9,714 bases of DNA from Planctomycetota bacterium (GTDB taxonomy: Bacteria; Planctomycetota; Planctomycetia; Pirellulales; Lacipirellulaceae). A model generated the notes under the pieces. It worked only from the letters and a program-made list of their open reading frames with translations. It did no database searches and was not told the DNA's origin. Location of the stretch: assembly GCA_013151315.1 (NCBI GenBank), contig JAADIN010000017.1:1-9714 (forward strand), in the 5' to 3' direction. Positions 1 to 7,266 of this stretch are shown in pieces; position 1 is the stretch's first letter; the number at the start of each line of letters is the position of its first letter. The position numbers and the translations under genes are program-made.

Positions 1-182
1 AGCAGCCGTATGCCGCACAAGTCACAGCCATTCCCTCAAAGAAGCCGGTATCCGAAGAAAAAGCGGCCCTCTTCGATTGTCGAAGCAACACAGTCCGTGA
101 CCCGCGCGAAACCAAAGGGCAAGATTACCAGGAAACCCAATTGCCCGGCGACGACTGCTGCGGCTCAGACGGGTGCTGCTAA
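1..182 (+). CDS. 3' end of an unidentified gene with a cysteine-rich C-terminal tail (partial)
   Basis: The reading frame starting at base 3 is open from the window edge to a TAA at 180-182 and gives the last 59 residues of a protein whose start lies outside. The segment is hydrophilic and ordinary in composition, with FDCRSNTVRDPRETKGQDY in its middle, and it ends GDDCCGSDGCC, two vicinal cysteine pairs in the last eight residues. Such tails suggest thiol chemistry or soft-metal or arsenic binding; some arsenite methyltransferases end in Cys pairs, but nothing here identifies the catalytic domain. I prefer this frame to frame 1, which is Lys/Arg-rich, runs through the terminator and overlaps the opposite gene. 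The gene converges on the propeller gene, with 52 bases between the stops. The function is not determined. Confidence 0.6.
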   Translation, partial: QPYAAQVTAIPSKKPVSEEKAALFDCRSNTVRDPRETKGQDYQETQLPGDDCCGSDGCC

Positions 183-221
183 AAAAAAAGCACAAAGCCA
201 CGGGGTTGCAACCCCGTGGCT
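181..221 (-). terminator. Intrinsic terminator of the propeller gene; 26-base perfect palindrome
   Basis: Bases 196-221 form a perfect 26-base palindrome (arms AGCCACGGGGT / ACCCCGTGGCT around a TTGC/GCAA centre). Read on the minus strand it begins 13 bases after the TAG of the propeller gene and is followed by TTGTGC and then nine Ts (complement of 181-189), the layout of a Rho-independent terminator. On the plus strand no T-run follows the hairpin, so it should act mainly on minus-strand transcripts, although it sits between two convergent genes. From memory, not checked, similar CCACGGGGTTGCAACCCCGTGG palindromes recur between planctomycete genes. Confidence 0.8.
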
Positions 222-234
222 GGGAGCCCTTGAA

Positions 235-1362
235 CTAACTGAGCTTCCGCAGCTTCGTTATGCGCCCGGTTTTCACCCATTCAGCCACGAAAATATTGCC
301 CTCAGCATCAAAACAGGCGTCGTGCGGATGGATGAATTTCCCCGGCTGCCAGGTCGACTCGTCTACGCGAATGTGGAGAATGTGGAACGTGTTGTGCTCT
401 TTCTGATCGGCCTGAATCCGCGCCGAATCGTCTCCCAGGTGGGCAATCACCTGATTGTCCTTGCCTAGCAGTGTGACGCGACCCACCAGATCGGGCACAA
501 CCATCAGGTCGCCCAGGATATCGTTGTTGGCGGGCAACAAAAAGTCGCCTTGCGTGCGCACATGTTTTCCTGCCAGCGTAAACCATTGCAGCCGAGCATT
601 CACACGATCCGAAACGACCAATAACGGTTCGCCCTCACCCCGATCGTCGACCCAGAGGCCGTGAGGCAACTGAAATTGACCGTCTCCGGTGCCAATTTCA
701 CCAAAGGTACTCATCCAATTGGCATCGCGGTCGTAACGGTGAATACGATATGAGCCGTACCCATCGGCCAAGAAAAAACCGCCATCGGGATGGAAGGCAA
801 AATTCGTGGGATGAAATCGATCGCGGCCCCAAATCGATTTGGTGTGCGAAGTCTTGTCTTCTCCTTCGACATAGCCGCCCGAGTCCATCGGAGCACCCTT
901 GCGCCAAACTTGCTCGCCCTGGAGATCGAATTTCGCAAACGACCGGACTGCTTGATAAGCCGCGACATAGAGAAAATCTTGGCCCCCTTCGTTCCGAATC
1001 TCGATGCCATGCCCACCGCCTTGGAACTCCGTACCAAACGACCGCACGTATTTGCCCTCGGCATCAAACACAAAGATCGTCGGGTGCTCGGCCTGATCGG
1101 CCCGACCCTCGTGAATCACATAGAGCAAGCCTTCGCTATCGATGGCCACGTCATGAGTCGTTTGCCAAGAAAACCTCTCTGGCAATTGGGGCCACTCGTG
1201 GAGCACTTCGTAACGATGCTCTCCCGAGCCGACCGTCGGGTTGCTATCCGATTTTTGAGCCGTAGCAACTGCGGGAGCTGCTAACGCGGCAACCCCAACA
1301 GCCGAGGTCTGAATAAAACTTCTCCGCGAAGACTGGTCGCGTTGATTACTAGGTTTTGACAT
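235..1362 (-). CDS. Tat-exported six-bladed beta-propeller (NHL / peptidyl-amidating-lyase-like) protein
   Basis: The product has 375 residues. The N-terminus is a twin-arginine signal: SSRRSFIQTS at residues 11-20, a hydrophobic stretch to about residue 35 and Ala-x-Ala sites near 31-35, so the protein should be exported folded. The rest is a propeller of repeated blades of the type HPDG-FFLADGYGSYRIHRYD (about 191-211), with GDGQFQLPHGLWVDD (227-240), VVSDRVNARLQWF (249-261) and HPHDACFDAEGNIFVAEW (345-362). This pattern is typical of NHL/SMP-30-like and peptidylglycine alpha-amidating-lyase-like propellers. The ATG at 1362 is chosen over an upstream TTG at 1380 because AGGAG lies seven bases before it and the TTG would place that site inside the gene. 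It appears monocistronic, with a promoter at 1408-1435 and a terminator at 181-221. Substrate and activity are unknown; lyase activity is only a family-level possibility. Confidence 0.85.
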   Translation of the reverse strand: MSKPSNQRDQSSRRSFIQTSAVGVAALAAPAVATAQKSDSNPTVGSGEHRYEVLHEWPQLPERFSWQTTHDVAIDSEGLLYVIHEGRADQAEHPTIFVFDAEGKYVRSFGTEFQGGGHGIEIRNEGGQDFLYVAAYQAVRSFAKFDLQGEQVWRKGAPMDSGGYVEGEDKTSHTKSIWGRDRFHPTNFAFHPDGGFFLADGYGSYRIHRYDRDANWMSTFGEIGTGDGQFQLPHGLWVDDRGEGEPLLVVSDRVNARLQWFTLAGKHVRTQGDFLLPANNDILGDLMVVPDLVGRVTLLGKDNQVIAHLGDDSARIQADQKEHNTFHILHIRVDESTWQPGKFIHPHDACFDAEGNIFVAEWVKTGRITKLRKLS

Positions 1363-1369
1363 GTCTGTT

Positions 1370-1374
1370 CTCCT
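1370..1374 (-). promoter_or_regulatory. Shine-Dalgarno site AGGAG of the propeller gene
   Basis: AGGAG on the minus strand, seven bases before the ATG at 1362. It decides the start against the TTG at 1380, which lies upstream of it. Confidence 0.75.
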
Positions 1375-1407
1375 GATCAAATAATCCGAAAGATCCGGGC
1401 AGGCGAT

Positions 1408-1435
1408 ATTCTATTGTATCGAGCGATTTTTACAA
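1408..1435 (-). promoter_or_regulatory. Candidate sigma-70-type promoter of the propeller gene
   Basis: On the minus strand, TTGTAA (1435-1430, four of six to TTGACA) is followed after 16 bases by TAGAAT (1413-1408, five of six to TATAAT). Transcription would begin near 1401, leaving a leader of about 40 bases. The -35 box overlaps the stop codon of the degraded DUF454 gene upstream, which fits independent transcription of the propeller gene. It is a sequence match only. Confidence 0.45.
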
Positions 1436-2026
1436 ACGGGCGGCAGAACGATGGCAAATGCCGTTTTCTGAAATCCAACGCCTCAAGTGGTTAGCGCCGA
1501 CGGCCACGTCGCTTGCGTCGGAGCCAACGTCAGCCGAGCAGACCGCACCGATTGCAAACGCCACAGGCATCAAGGAAAAATTTTCCGCGTGGAAAGACGA
1601 GCAAACGCAGCCCATGAAGGCTTGCCCAGACGTATCCTGATAGTGCCAGCAACCGAATCCGACGCGCCGAACCGTCGGACGCTTACGAGCGCAATGTCGT
1701 TGCCCGCGGCTTCGCGATACGGAGAGTTGTTTCCAGGGGCGGAGTACGGGCCCAAAGAGCTTGCTGGCCAGTAACCTCTGGTGCATTCGTGGCCACGAAC
1801 GGGCCAGGAAAAAGCTAGTAAGCAATAGGAATGGCGTCGTGGGCAGCCCCGGCAGCGCAATGCCAATAATTCCCAACACAAAAAACATTCCCGCCAGCCC
1901 GATAGAGAGCGCCCGCCAGACGCCACTCACGCACCCGCTTGGCTGCGCGTCGCAGGTAGCCGTGCGACTTGCCAGGAGGCGCCTCGGTTCGGAAGCAACG
2001 GGCCTTGCTGAGGGGATGCTAAACAT
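1430..2026 (-). pseudogene. YbaN/DUF454-family inner-membrane protein, second half degraded
   Basis: The open frame of 198 residues starts at an ATG at 2026 without a clear Shine-Dalgarno site. Residues 36-100 are a good match to the N-terminal half of YbaN/DUF454 membrane proteins: a hydrophobic helix AGMFFVLGIIGIALPGLPTT, then PFLLLTSFFLARSWPR and LLASKLFGPVLRPWKQ. In the family, a basic loop and two more hydrophobic helices should follow. Here, after residue 100 (about base 1727), the frame becomes Arg/Cys/Ser/His-rich and not membrane-like (RSRGQRHCARKRPTVRR). A different minus-strand frame carries a hydrophobic run, LLALSGYVWASLHGLRLLVF, at 1652-1593. I infer one or more frameshifts in the second half. 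A real but divergent C-terminus is less likely. The residues before 36 may not be translated. Confidence 0.6.
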
Positions 2027-2124
2027 GGGTTAACAAACTGGTTGAGCTGCTCCGGCAAGCAGGATGCCGGAAATTTCGTGCTAGTAAGTTCTCATCTGCC
2101 AATCGCCTTAAACCGAATGGCAGG

Positions 2125-2268
2125 TTAAAACACTCCTGCAAAGATAGCTTGCAGAATCGCCACCACGCCAAAGCCGGGTGCGGTCCAAGCGTTATAACCC
2201 CAATGATCGGTGGTGCTGTACAGGAAGTCGGCACAGTGGGTGGCCAAAAAAAACGTTCGCTTTCGCAC
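2125..2268 (-). CDS. Possible small membrane protein, 47 residues, or remnant of a larger one
   Basis: From a GTG at 2268 the frame encodes 47 residues beginning VRKRTFFLATHCADFLY and ending with a hydrophobic helix, GFGVVAILQAIFAGVF. Between them is an aromatic segment, DHWGYNAWTAPG. A positively charged start, a polar/aromatic turn and a terminal helix would fit a small single-span membrane protein or the tail of a longer one. The same frame extends to a TTG at 2322, but that part looks unlike protein. No Shine-Dalgarno site is clear. It lies about 100 bases upstream of the degraded DUF454 gene on the same strand, so both may be remnants of one decaying region. I do not recognise a family. 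Confidence 0.35.
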   Translation of the reverse strand: MRKRTFFLATHCADFLYSTTDHWGYNAWTAPGFGVVAILQAIFAGVF

Positions 2269-2526
2269 CTCGCATACGCAATAATCACCGCTGCGTAGTT
2301 TAGCGCAAAAGTTCTTTGACAACTTAAAAAGCTACCCGCTTTCGGCTCCCCCCCTTCCGCCCCCCTTTTGTCCGCTCAACGCACACTTCCGTTTTCGTGC
2401 CAAAACGCGCCTCGCCAGAAGCACCAAAAGACTCGAAGCAAAAGCGTTTCTGGAAATTAGCCACTCGCGTTTCGTCAATTTGTCACAAAACACCTAGGCA
2501 GAAGTCAGCCTCTTGCCGTAGCGGTA
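2269..2526. other. Intergenic stretch downstream of the ATPase gene
   Basis: About 258 bases between the stop of the ATPase gene and the possible small membrane gene. It contains a pyrimidine-rich block of C-runs at 2347-2368 and a weak AT-rich hairpin at 2390-2407 with no T-run after it. I see no convincing gene, promoter or intrinsic terminator, so how the ATPase operon ends is not evident. Confidence 0.6.
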
Positions 2527-5500
2527 TCAAGAACGGGCAAGTTTCCCCTGAGCAAGCCGCTCGCTCGCCCAAGCAAGCCATAGTTCGGTCGGCCGACCGT
2601 AAGGCCTGAACTTTACCTGCGTGCCCAAGTCGTCGCGATAGAAGATCGCCCGATGCTCGCCCAAACGACTTGCCGCGGGAGAATCGAGGAGACTCGTCGA
2701 ATCGACCGAGCTCATCTGCAGGGCCACGCGATAGTCAAACTCTCGCATCGTCAGTCGATCGATAAATCGTGTCAGACTGTTGTACGAATCGCACCAGAGC
2801 AGCACATGCACGCCGACGGCCGGTCCTTCACACAAGAGATTGCGGAACTGCTTGTCGATCGAAACCGTTTTGCCGTTGGTGCCTTGACTTCCTAACGAAG
2901 ACGAAAAACCGAAATCTTCTTCCGACTGACGCAAATCGCGAAACGGTGCCAAGTTGTGAACGATCAAATAGTGCGGCGCGTGCTTGGTGTCGGCCAATTT
3001 GCTACGGCGAACAACCTCCTCGGCCAACGACGCCACAATGGCCGACGCCTCTGCCGGACCACCCACCGAGGCGCCGCATGGCAACGCGGCGGCGACTGCC
3101 GGCCAAACTCCTTGTTCCGAAGATTCGGGCTGCGTTCCATCGAGAACGGTTATTGTGGCGGGATCACTGGCGTGTTGGGCGGCCAGTGCCAAGACGGCGG
3201 TCGACAGCACGCCGATTGCCGACGTTTCGTCCTGTCCCACGATTAGCAAGTGATTGCCGCTCTGGCGACGCAGCGAGATCTGCGTCGGCGGCTCGATCCT
3301 TACAGCCGAACCGAGCCAAATGACGGGGTCAGCCGTTTTACTTTCCTCGACATTTTCTATCGCAGTCACGAGCCCTTCGTTGTCGCGAGGGTCGGCAGGC
3401 CGATTGCCCTCAAACACAATCGGCGGTTCGACCGTCGCGACGCTTTTTTCTTGAAGCAGGCGGATCGTTTCCAAATACTGCTGCCGCTCCGAGTCGGGCA
3501 GCCACGCGATTTGAAACGTGCTATTGCCCTCGACCAAACCGTTTTGGTCGTTGTAAATCGCCTCACCCGGCCGACTCAAGAACCGAGCGGCCGTGTTTTC
3601 GTCGCTGAGAATCAGATGAGCGTCGGCATCGCTACATTCGAGTGCGATCCGTACTGCCATTTGCCCCAGCGTACTGCGAGCCAACGAATACGCACCCGCC
3701 AATGTTTGCGAGCCGAGTAGCACATGAATTCCAAACGCCCTGCCCTGCCGAACCAACCGATCGAGCAACAACGCTGCGTCCTGAGATAACTTATCGTCGG
3801 AGACAAACATCTCTTGAAATTCGTCGATTACTAGCAATAGGCGAGGCATAGCTTCTAGCCTCTTTTCCCGAAATCCGGCGAGGTCTTGCACGCCCAACTC
3901 ACGAAAACGCTCACCGCGGCGGCGGAGCTCTTCGTCGAGACGCTCGAGCACGCTGACGCCAAATTCTCGCTCGCTTTCGATCGCAATCACTCGAGCGTGC
4001 GGCAACTGACCGGTGGCGTAGGCTTTGAACTCGACCCCCTTCTTAAAATCAATCAGATAGAATTCCAACTCCTGGGGGCTGAAGTGCAATGCCGCATTGG
4101 TAATCAGCGCGTGTAGTAAGGTCGATTTCCCAGAACCCGTTTTGCCGGCGATAAGCATGTGTTGCGACGTGCCTTGGCCCAGACAAATCGATTGAAGTTC
4201 GTTGGCACCGGCGCGTCCCACCGGCACAACCAACTCATGAGCCGTGCTGCCCGACCAAAGTTTTTCTTCGCTCGGGGCGATGACTTCGAATGGCACCTCG
4301 ATGCGACTTGCCTCGCGCGACTCCTTTGCCGCTTGGCGCAATATCTCGTTGAGTTGCTCGCGCGGCGGCAGTCGATCCAATTCAAGGTTGAGCTTTTCGT
4401 AGAGCGGGTACTGCCAAACGAGCCGGTCCTTCACCCACTTCAGATGCACGGCGTCGGTTAGCAACTGCTCGAGATTGAATTCGTTGGGCAATTTCAATTG
4501 ATCGTCGATGCTCATCAATGTGTACACACCGCAGCGAGGCCCCGTGGTCGCGATCGTCGTCAATTTTTGAATTGAGGCATCGCTGAGTCCTGCCGGAAAA
4601 TTGGCAACGACCAACACATGATAGGGCTCCGACACCTCGCCCGCTTGACGGTTGTAATCATGAATCGTCTCGTACTCGTTACGAAGATATTTTTGCAGCA
4701 CCTTTTCCATGTGGTCCGACAGTCGGCTGAGTCGCTCGTCGATCTGACGCGCGTCGGTCCAGATGCGCTGGCCGACGAGCTGTTCGTCGTAGTCGGCCAG
4801 GTGCATAAAGGTCGCAAAATTTTCGCCCAAGGCCGAGGGGTCGATAATCGTAAACCGAAGCTTGCCGGCCGGCATTGCGGTCAGAAATCGCAACATAGTT
4901 GCCTGCAGCATCTCGACCGCCGCGGCCCGCCCGTCGCCGCTCGCCGAGATGACCATGCGCGGCTGCTCGTCGAGCGTCATCAGCGCCGGCAACTCCAGTT
5001 GCGTCTGCTTGGGAATCAAACGCTCGTCCTCAGGCACCCCGTTCTTCACCGCCGAGAGGGGCAATCGGCAACGGCCAAACTGAATAGCTGTTGGCGGATC
5101 GACGGGCCGAGTCCAATCGTTCCAAGTCGTGATCGACCAATCGGGAAACCACTGCTCGCAAACCGATCGCATCGCGGCCAACTCGTCGGAAACCTCCTGG
5201 AAACCGTTTCGCCAATTCTCGGCCAATGCCGCCCATGCGTTTTCGTGGGTCGTCTGAGCCTCGGCAACCCGTTGCTTGAACTGGCTGTCGTTCTCCTCGG
5301 TCGCGGCCCGACGCTCCACGGGAAGCTGGTCTAGCAGCGGAGGAAACTTTTCGTTGGCAGCGGCAAGCAACGCTTCTCGTTTTTTGTTGGCCTCTTCCAT
5401 CTTAGCATCAAGCTTCAATTGGTAGCTGCGGATTTCCTCCTCACGTCGAGTTTCTGCCTCGGCCATCGTTCGATCGCGAAGCTCCTGTGCTTCGGCAAGA

Positions 5501-6426
5501 TCGTGATGTTTGGTGAGAGCAATTTTTTGCGCCGACTGGCGACTGCTCGCTTGGGCCTCGTCGCGAACCTCTTGCTCCAGAGTTCGTGAACGACTTAGTA
5601 AGGCTTGGAACCTCGAGAATTGTTCGCGAGATTGCCGTCGGGCGCGTCGGCCAAGCGTGAGCGTAACGATTGCCCCGAGGGCGGTTCCGCTGACCAGCGC
5701 CGCCGGCGGCCAGAGCCAGTGCTGCCAATTCGTGAGCCAACCCATGGGCAGGATCGCGAAGACACAAGCGGAGGCCCACCAGCCATAAGGGCGCGTGCCT
5801 TCGAGCAATATCGAGGGAAGCCGTTGGGATTGAAAATCTAAGACCGACCGATGCAATTGGCTGATGGTCTTCTGCAGCCGATCTTCTGCCGAGCCTTGTT
5901 CGTCATTGGGACCGTTGTCGGTCGCTTCCGATGGGGTAAGACGCCGCATCGCCAAGAGCGTGTGGGCATCGCGTTCGAGCCCGTCGACTTGAAGCATTCG
6001 AGCGTGTAGCCGTTTACCGGCCTCTTCGAGCATTTGTCGCGGCCCATCTTTTGCGGCATCAAAAACCGCCAAGGTCTGCCACTCGCTTTCTTTTTTCTTC
6101 CGCTCGATGGTCAGAGCGGCCTGCTGAAAAGTTTTTTCAACGCGCAGGCACTGTTGCTGATGCCGCTGCTGAAGCTCTGCGACCATCTGCCGGCACTGCT
6201 GGCTAGCCGAGTTTTTCGACGCAGCAAAATCGTTCTCGCAGTTCCGACGCCGCTCAGAAAACTGCTTTACCAATTGCTTGGTCGTGGTTTCCACTTCCTG
6301 CTCCGATGCAGCCATTTCCGACTGCAAAGCCAGGTCCGTACTTGCTTCGAGCTTCGCGCGCACATCCGCCACCTGCTGCAATTGCTGCATCAGCTCCAAC
6401 TGGCGTCGTGTGGAAAGTCGTAGCAT
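2527..6426 (-). CDS. EssC/EccC-like FtsK/SpoIIIE-family ATPase of a type VII-like secretion locus
   Basis: 1299 residues. Residues 1-160 are a Gln/Glu/Arg-rich coiled coil; 214-231 and 236-258 form a membrane hairpin; 262-420 is a second coiled coil. Three ATPase-like domains follow. Domain 1 (about 485-640) has SASGDGRAA (494-502) at the Walker A position, with the lysine replaced by Arg, and VLVVANF at the Walker B position. Domain 2 (about 730-1000) is canonical: GKTGSGKST at 761-769 and LLLVIDEF at 863-870, then GSQTLAG. Domain 3 (about 1034-1299) has GQDETSAI at the Walker A position and YLIVHN at Walker B. Three tandem FtsK domains after a membrane hairpin are the plan of EssC/EccC motors, which drive WXG100 export; the FHA domains of EssC are absent. 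The ATG at 6426 lacks a Shine-Dalgarno site and follows the 76-residue gene by 31 bases, so it is probably cotranscribed. It should couple ATP hydrolysis to protein export; DNA translocation is the alternative. Confidence 0.85.
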   Translation of the reverse strand: MLRLSTRRQLELMQQLQQVADVRAKLEASTDLALQSEMAASEQEVETTTKQLVKQFSERRRNCENDFAASKNSASQQCRQMVAELQQRHQQQCLRVEKTFQQAALTIERKKKESEWQTLAVFDAAKDGPRQMLEEAGKRLHARMLQVDGLERDAHTLLAMRRLTPSEATDNGPNDEQGSAEDRLQKTISQLHRSVLDFQSQRLPSILLEGTRPYGWWASACVFAILPMGWLTNWQHWLWPPAALVSGTALGAIVTLTLGRRARRQSREQFSRFQALLSRSRTLEQEVRDEAQASSRQSAQKIALTKHHDLAEAQELRDRTMAEAETRREEEIRSYQLKLDAKMEEANKKREALLAAANEKFPPLLDQLPVERRAATEENDSQFKQRVAEAQTTHENAWAALAENWRNGFQEVSDELAAMRSVCEQWFPDWSITTWNDWTRPVDPPTAIQFGRCRLPLSAVKNGVPEDERLIPKQTQLELPALMTLDEQPRMVISASGDGRAAAVEMLQATMLRFLTAMPAGKLRFTIIDPSALGENFATFMHLADYDEQLVGQRIWTDARQIDERLSRLSDHMEKVLQKYLRNEYETIHDYNRQAGEVSEPYHVLVVANFPAGLSDASIQKLTTIATTGPRCGVYTLMSIDDQLKLPNEFNLEQLLTDAVHLKWVKDRLVWQYPLYEKLNLELDRLPPREQLNEILRQAAKESREASRIEVPFEVIAPSEEKLWSGSTAHELVVPVGRAGANELQSICLGQGTSQHMLIAGKTGSGKSTLLHALITNAALHFSPQELEFYLIDFKKGVEFKAYATGQLPHARVIAIESEREFGVSVLERLDEELRRRGERFRELGVQDLAGFREKRLEAMPRLLLVIDEFQEMFVSDDKLSQDAALLLDRLVRQGRAFGIHVLLGSQTLAGAYSLARSTLGQMAVRIALECSDADAHLILSDENTAARFLSRPGEAIYNDQNGLVEGNSTFQIAWLPDSERQQYLETIRLLQEKSVATVEPPIVFEGNRPADPRDNEGLVTAIENVEESKTADPVIWLGSAVRIEPPTQISLRRQSGNHLLIVGQDETSAIGVLSTAVLALAAQHASDPATITVLDGTQPESSEQGVWPAVAAALPCGASVGGPAEASAIVASLAEEVVRRSKLADTKHAPHYLIVHNLAPFRDLRQSEEDFGFSSSLGSQGTNGKTVSIDKQFRNLLCEGPAVGVHVLLWCDSYNSLTRFIDRLTMREFDYRVALQMSSVDSTSLLDSPAASRLGEHRAIFYRDDLGTQVKFRPYGRPTELWLAWASERLAQGKLARS

Positions 6427-6436
6427 ACGGGAGAGA

Positions 6437-6450
6437 ATTTAGGATTTAGG
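6437..6450. repeat. Short tandem repeat, two copies of ATTTAGG
   Basis: Two exact head-to-tail copies of ATTTAGG lie in the 31-base gap between the 76-residue gene and the ATPase gene. They occupy the place where a ribosome site for the ATPase would be expected, and no Shine-Dalgarno match is present there. Confidence 0.5.
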
Positions 6451-6457
6451 GCTGAGG

Positions 6458-6688
6458 TCAGGTTTCGTCATTCAAGTCCCTTTGCATTTGATTCACCAAC
6501 TGCTGCATCTGGCCTACCGCTTCGAGGGTCTGTTTCAGTGCCGGACCAATCGGCTGAAGGTGCGTCTCCGAAAACTTTTGGCTTACCGAGTCTTGCCATT
6601 GCTCTTCGGTCGTTTGCCATGCCCCCTGGAGATCTTCCATCGCTTTGCGCAATTGGGCCGCACTGGTATCAAGATCCCACGGTCGCAT
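6458..6688 (-). CDS. WXG100-like small protein with a W-x-D motif
   Basis: 76 residues, almost wholly helical in character and without cysteines. WQDSVSQKF at 31-39 has the WXG100 turn layout (W-x-G, five residues, F) but with Asp in place of Gly. It lies between two helices, about 8-28 and 42-70, as in ESAT-6-type helical hairpins, though the protein is shorter than the usual 100. No classical C-terminal Y-x3-D/E export motif is seen; it ends QRDLNDET. The ATG at 6688 is preceded five bases away by GGAGAGGAG, which lies in the last codons of the upstream gene. That gene's TAG ends two bases before this ATG, so translation is probably coupled. The position directly before the ATPase gene suggests a secreted substrate or co-substrate of that motor. 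Family membership rests on motif and context. Confidence 0.7.
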   Translation of the reverse strand: MRPWDLDTSAAQLRKAMEDLQGAWQTTEEQWQDSVSQKFSETHLQPIGPALKQTLEAVGQMQQLVNQMQRDLNDET

Positions 6689-6690
6689 GG

Positions 6691-7209
6691 CTACTCCTCT
6701 CCCTCAACAGGGGCTGTCGGCGCTGGCGGACGCTCGATTTGGTAGGCATCCAAACGTCGGACGATTTGTTGAAGCTTGGCCCTCGCTGCGGGAAGTTCGA
6801 TTTCCAGCAACCGCTGCAAAGAGCCAATACGGCCTTCATATTCAAGCAACTCGTGATGCAATTGACGTTTCCAATAGCGCACTCGCTCTGATTTTTCTCG
6901 ACATTGCTCCAAACGAACTTGGGATCGCTTGAGAATCGCTCGCTCTTCTCGGCAAGAAGGTCGCTCGTCGGCAACGGGGAACGCCAAACATCGCTGCAAA
7001 TCTCGCTTTGCCTGATGAATCTCGTCGCCAGCAATTCGGTTCTGCTCCTTCCAGTAGCTAGGCCGCTCGTGCTCAAGCCAGTCGAGGGCCCGTCGCAATT
7101 CGCCGGATAAAAGTTCCAATGCGTCCTGAGCACGCTGCTCAAACTGCGCAAGGGCTCCGCGAAAAATCTCGATCGCTTCCACCGATTGAACTTGAGCTGG
7201 ACCAGACAT
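6691..7209 (-). CDS. Charged coiled-coil protein of the type VII-like locus, unknown function
   Basis: 172 residues from the ATG at 7209; a longer reading from 7317 would translate the intergenic repeat and is rejected. The protein is rich in Glu, Arg, Gln and Leu with long helical heptad-like stretches (about 8-75 and 85-158), and a Pro-rich tail, PPAPTAPVEGEE, ends it. Two similar aromatic/basic patches, PSYWKEQ (50-56) and VRYWKRQ (110-116), lie 60 residues apart and may mark a duplicated helical unit. There is no signal peptide or membrane helix. No clear Shine-Dalgarno precedes the ATG (AAAGACTCCCG). It sits between two WXG100-like genes and overlaps the ribosome site of the second, so it may be a partner, chaperone or long-helix substrate of the ATPase. 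That role is inference from position; I do not recognise a named family. Confidence 0.7.
   Translation of the reverse strand: MSGPAQVQSVEAIEIFRGALAQFEQRAQDALELLSGELRRALDWLEHERPSYWKEQNRIAGDEIHQAKRDLQRCLAFPVADERPSCREERAILKRSQVRLEQCREKSERVRYWKRQLHHELLEYEGRIGSLQRLLEIELPAARAKLQQIVRRLDAYQIERPPAPTAPVEGEE
6694..6702 (-). promoter_or_regulatory. Strong Shine-Dalgarno site inside the end of the coiled-coil gene
   Basis: GGAGAGGAG on the minus strand, five bases before the ATG at 6688. It encodes the final Gly-Glu-Glu of the upstream protein, so the two genes are tightly linked and likely translationally coupled. Confidence 0.7.
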
Positions 7210-7266
7210 CGGGAGTCTTTGCGTTTTGATAAGAAAAGAAAACAGGAACCATAAACAAAAATCTGG

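Noticed and set aside
10..468. 152-residue plus-strand open frame
   Set aside because: It is Lys/Arg-rich, reads through the palindromic terminator and then runs antisense to the propeller gene. Frame 3 over 1-182 looks much more like a real protein end.
1363..1380. TTG start giving six more residues to the propeller protein
   Set aside because: The AGGAG ribosome site would lie inside the gene, and the ATG at 1362 has correct spacing and starts directly into the Tat signal.
2019..2288. 89-residue minus-strand open frame
   Set aside because: It overlaps the more protein-like 2125-2268 frame and has a patchwork composition with no hydrophobic or conserved pattern.
2341..2370. C-run block as a possible G-quadruplex on the minus strand
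   Set aside because: Only two long G tracts are present, one of five and one of six, with shorter ones nearby. A three-layer quadruplex would need four separated tracts.
2390..2407. CGTTTT/AAAACG hairpin as a terminator of the ATPase gene
   Set aside because: Six AT-rich pairs, no T-run after it, and more than 100 bases past the stop codon.
4618..5334. 238-residue plus-strand open frame
   Set aside because: It is antisense to the first ATPase-like domain and the coiled coil of the FtsK-family gene, with shadow-type composition.
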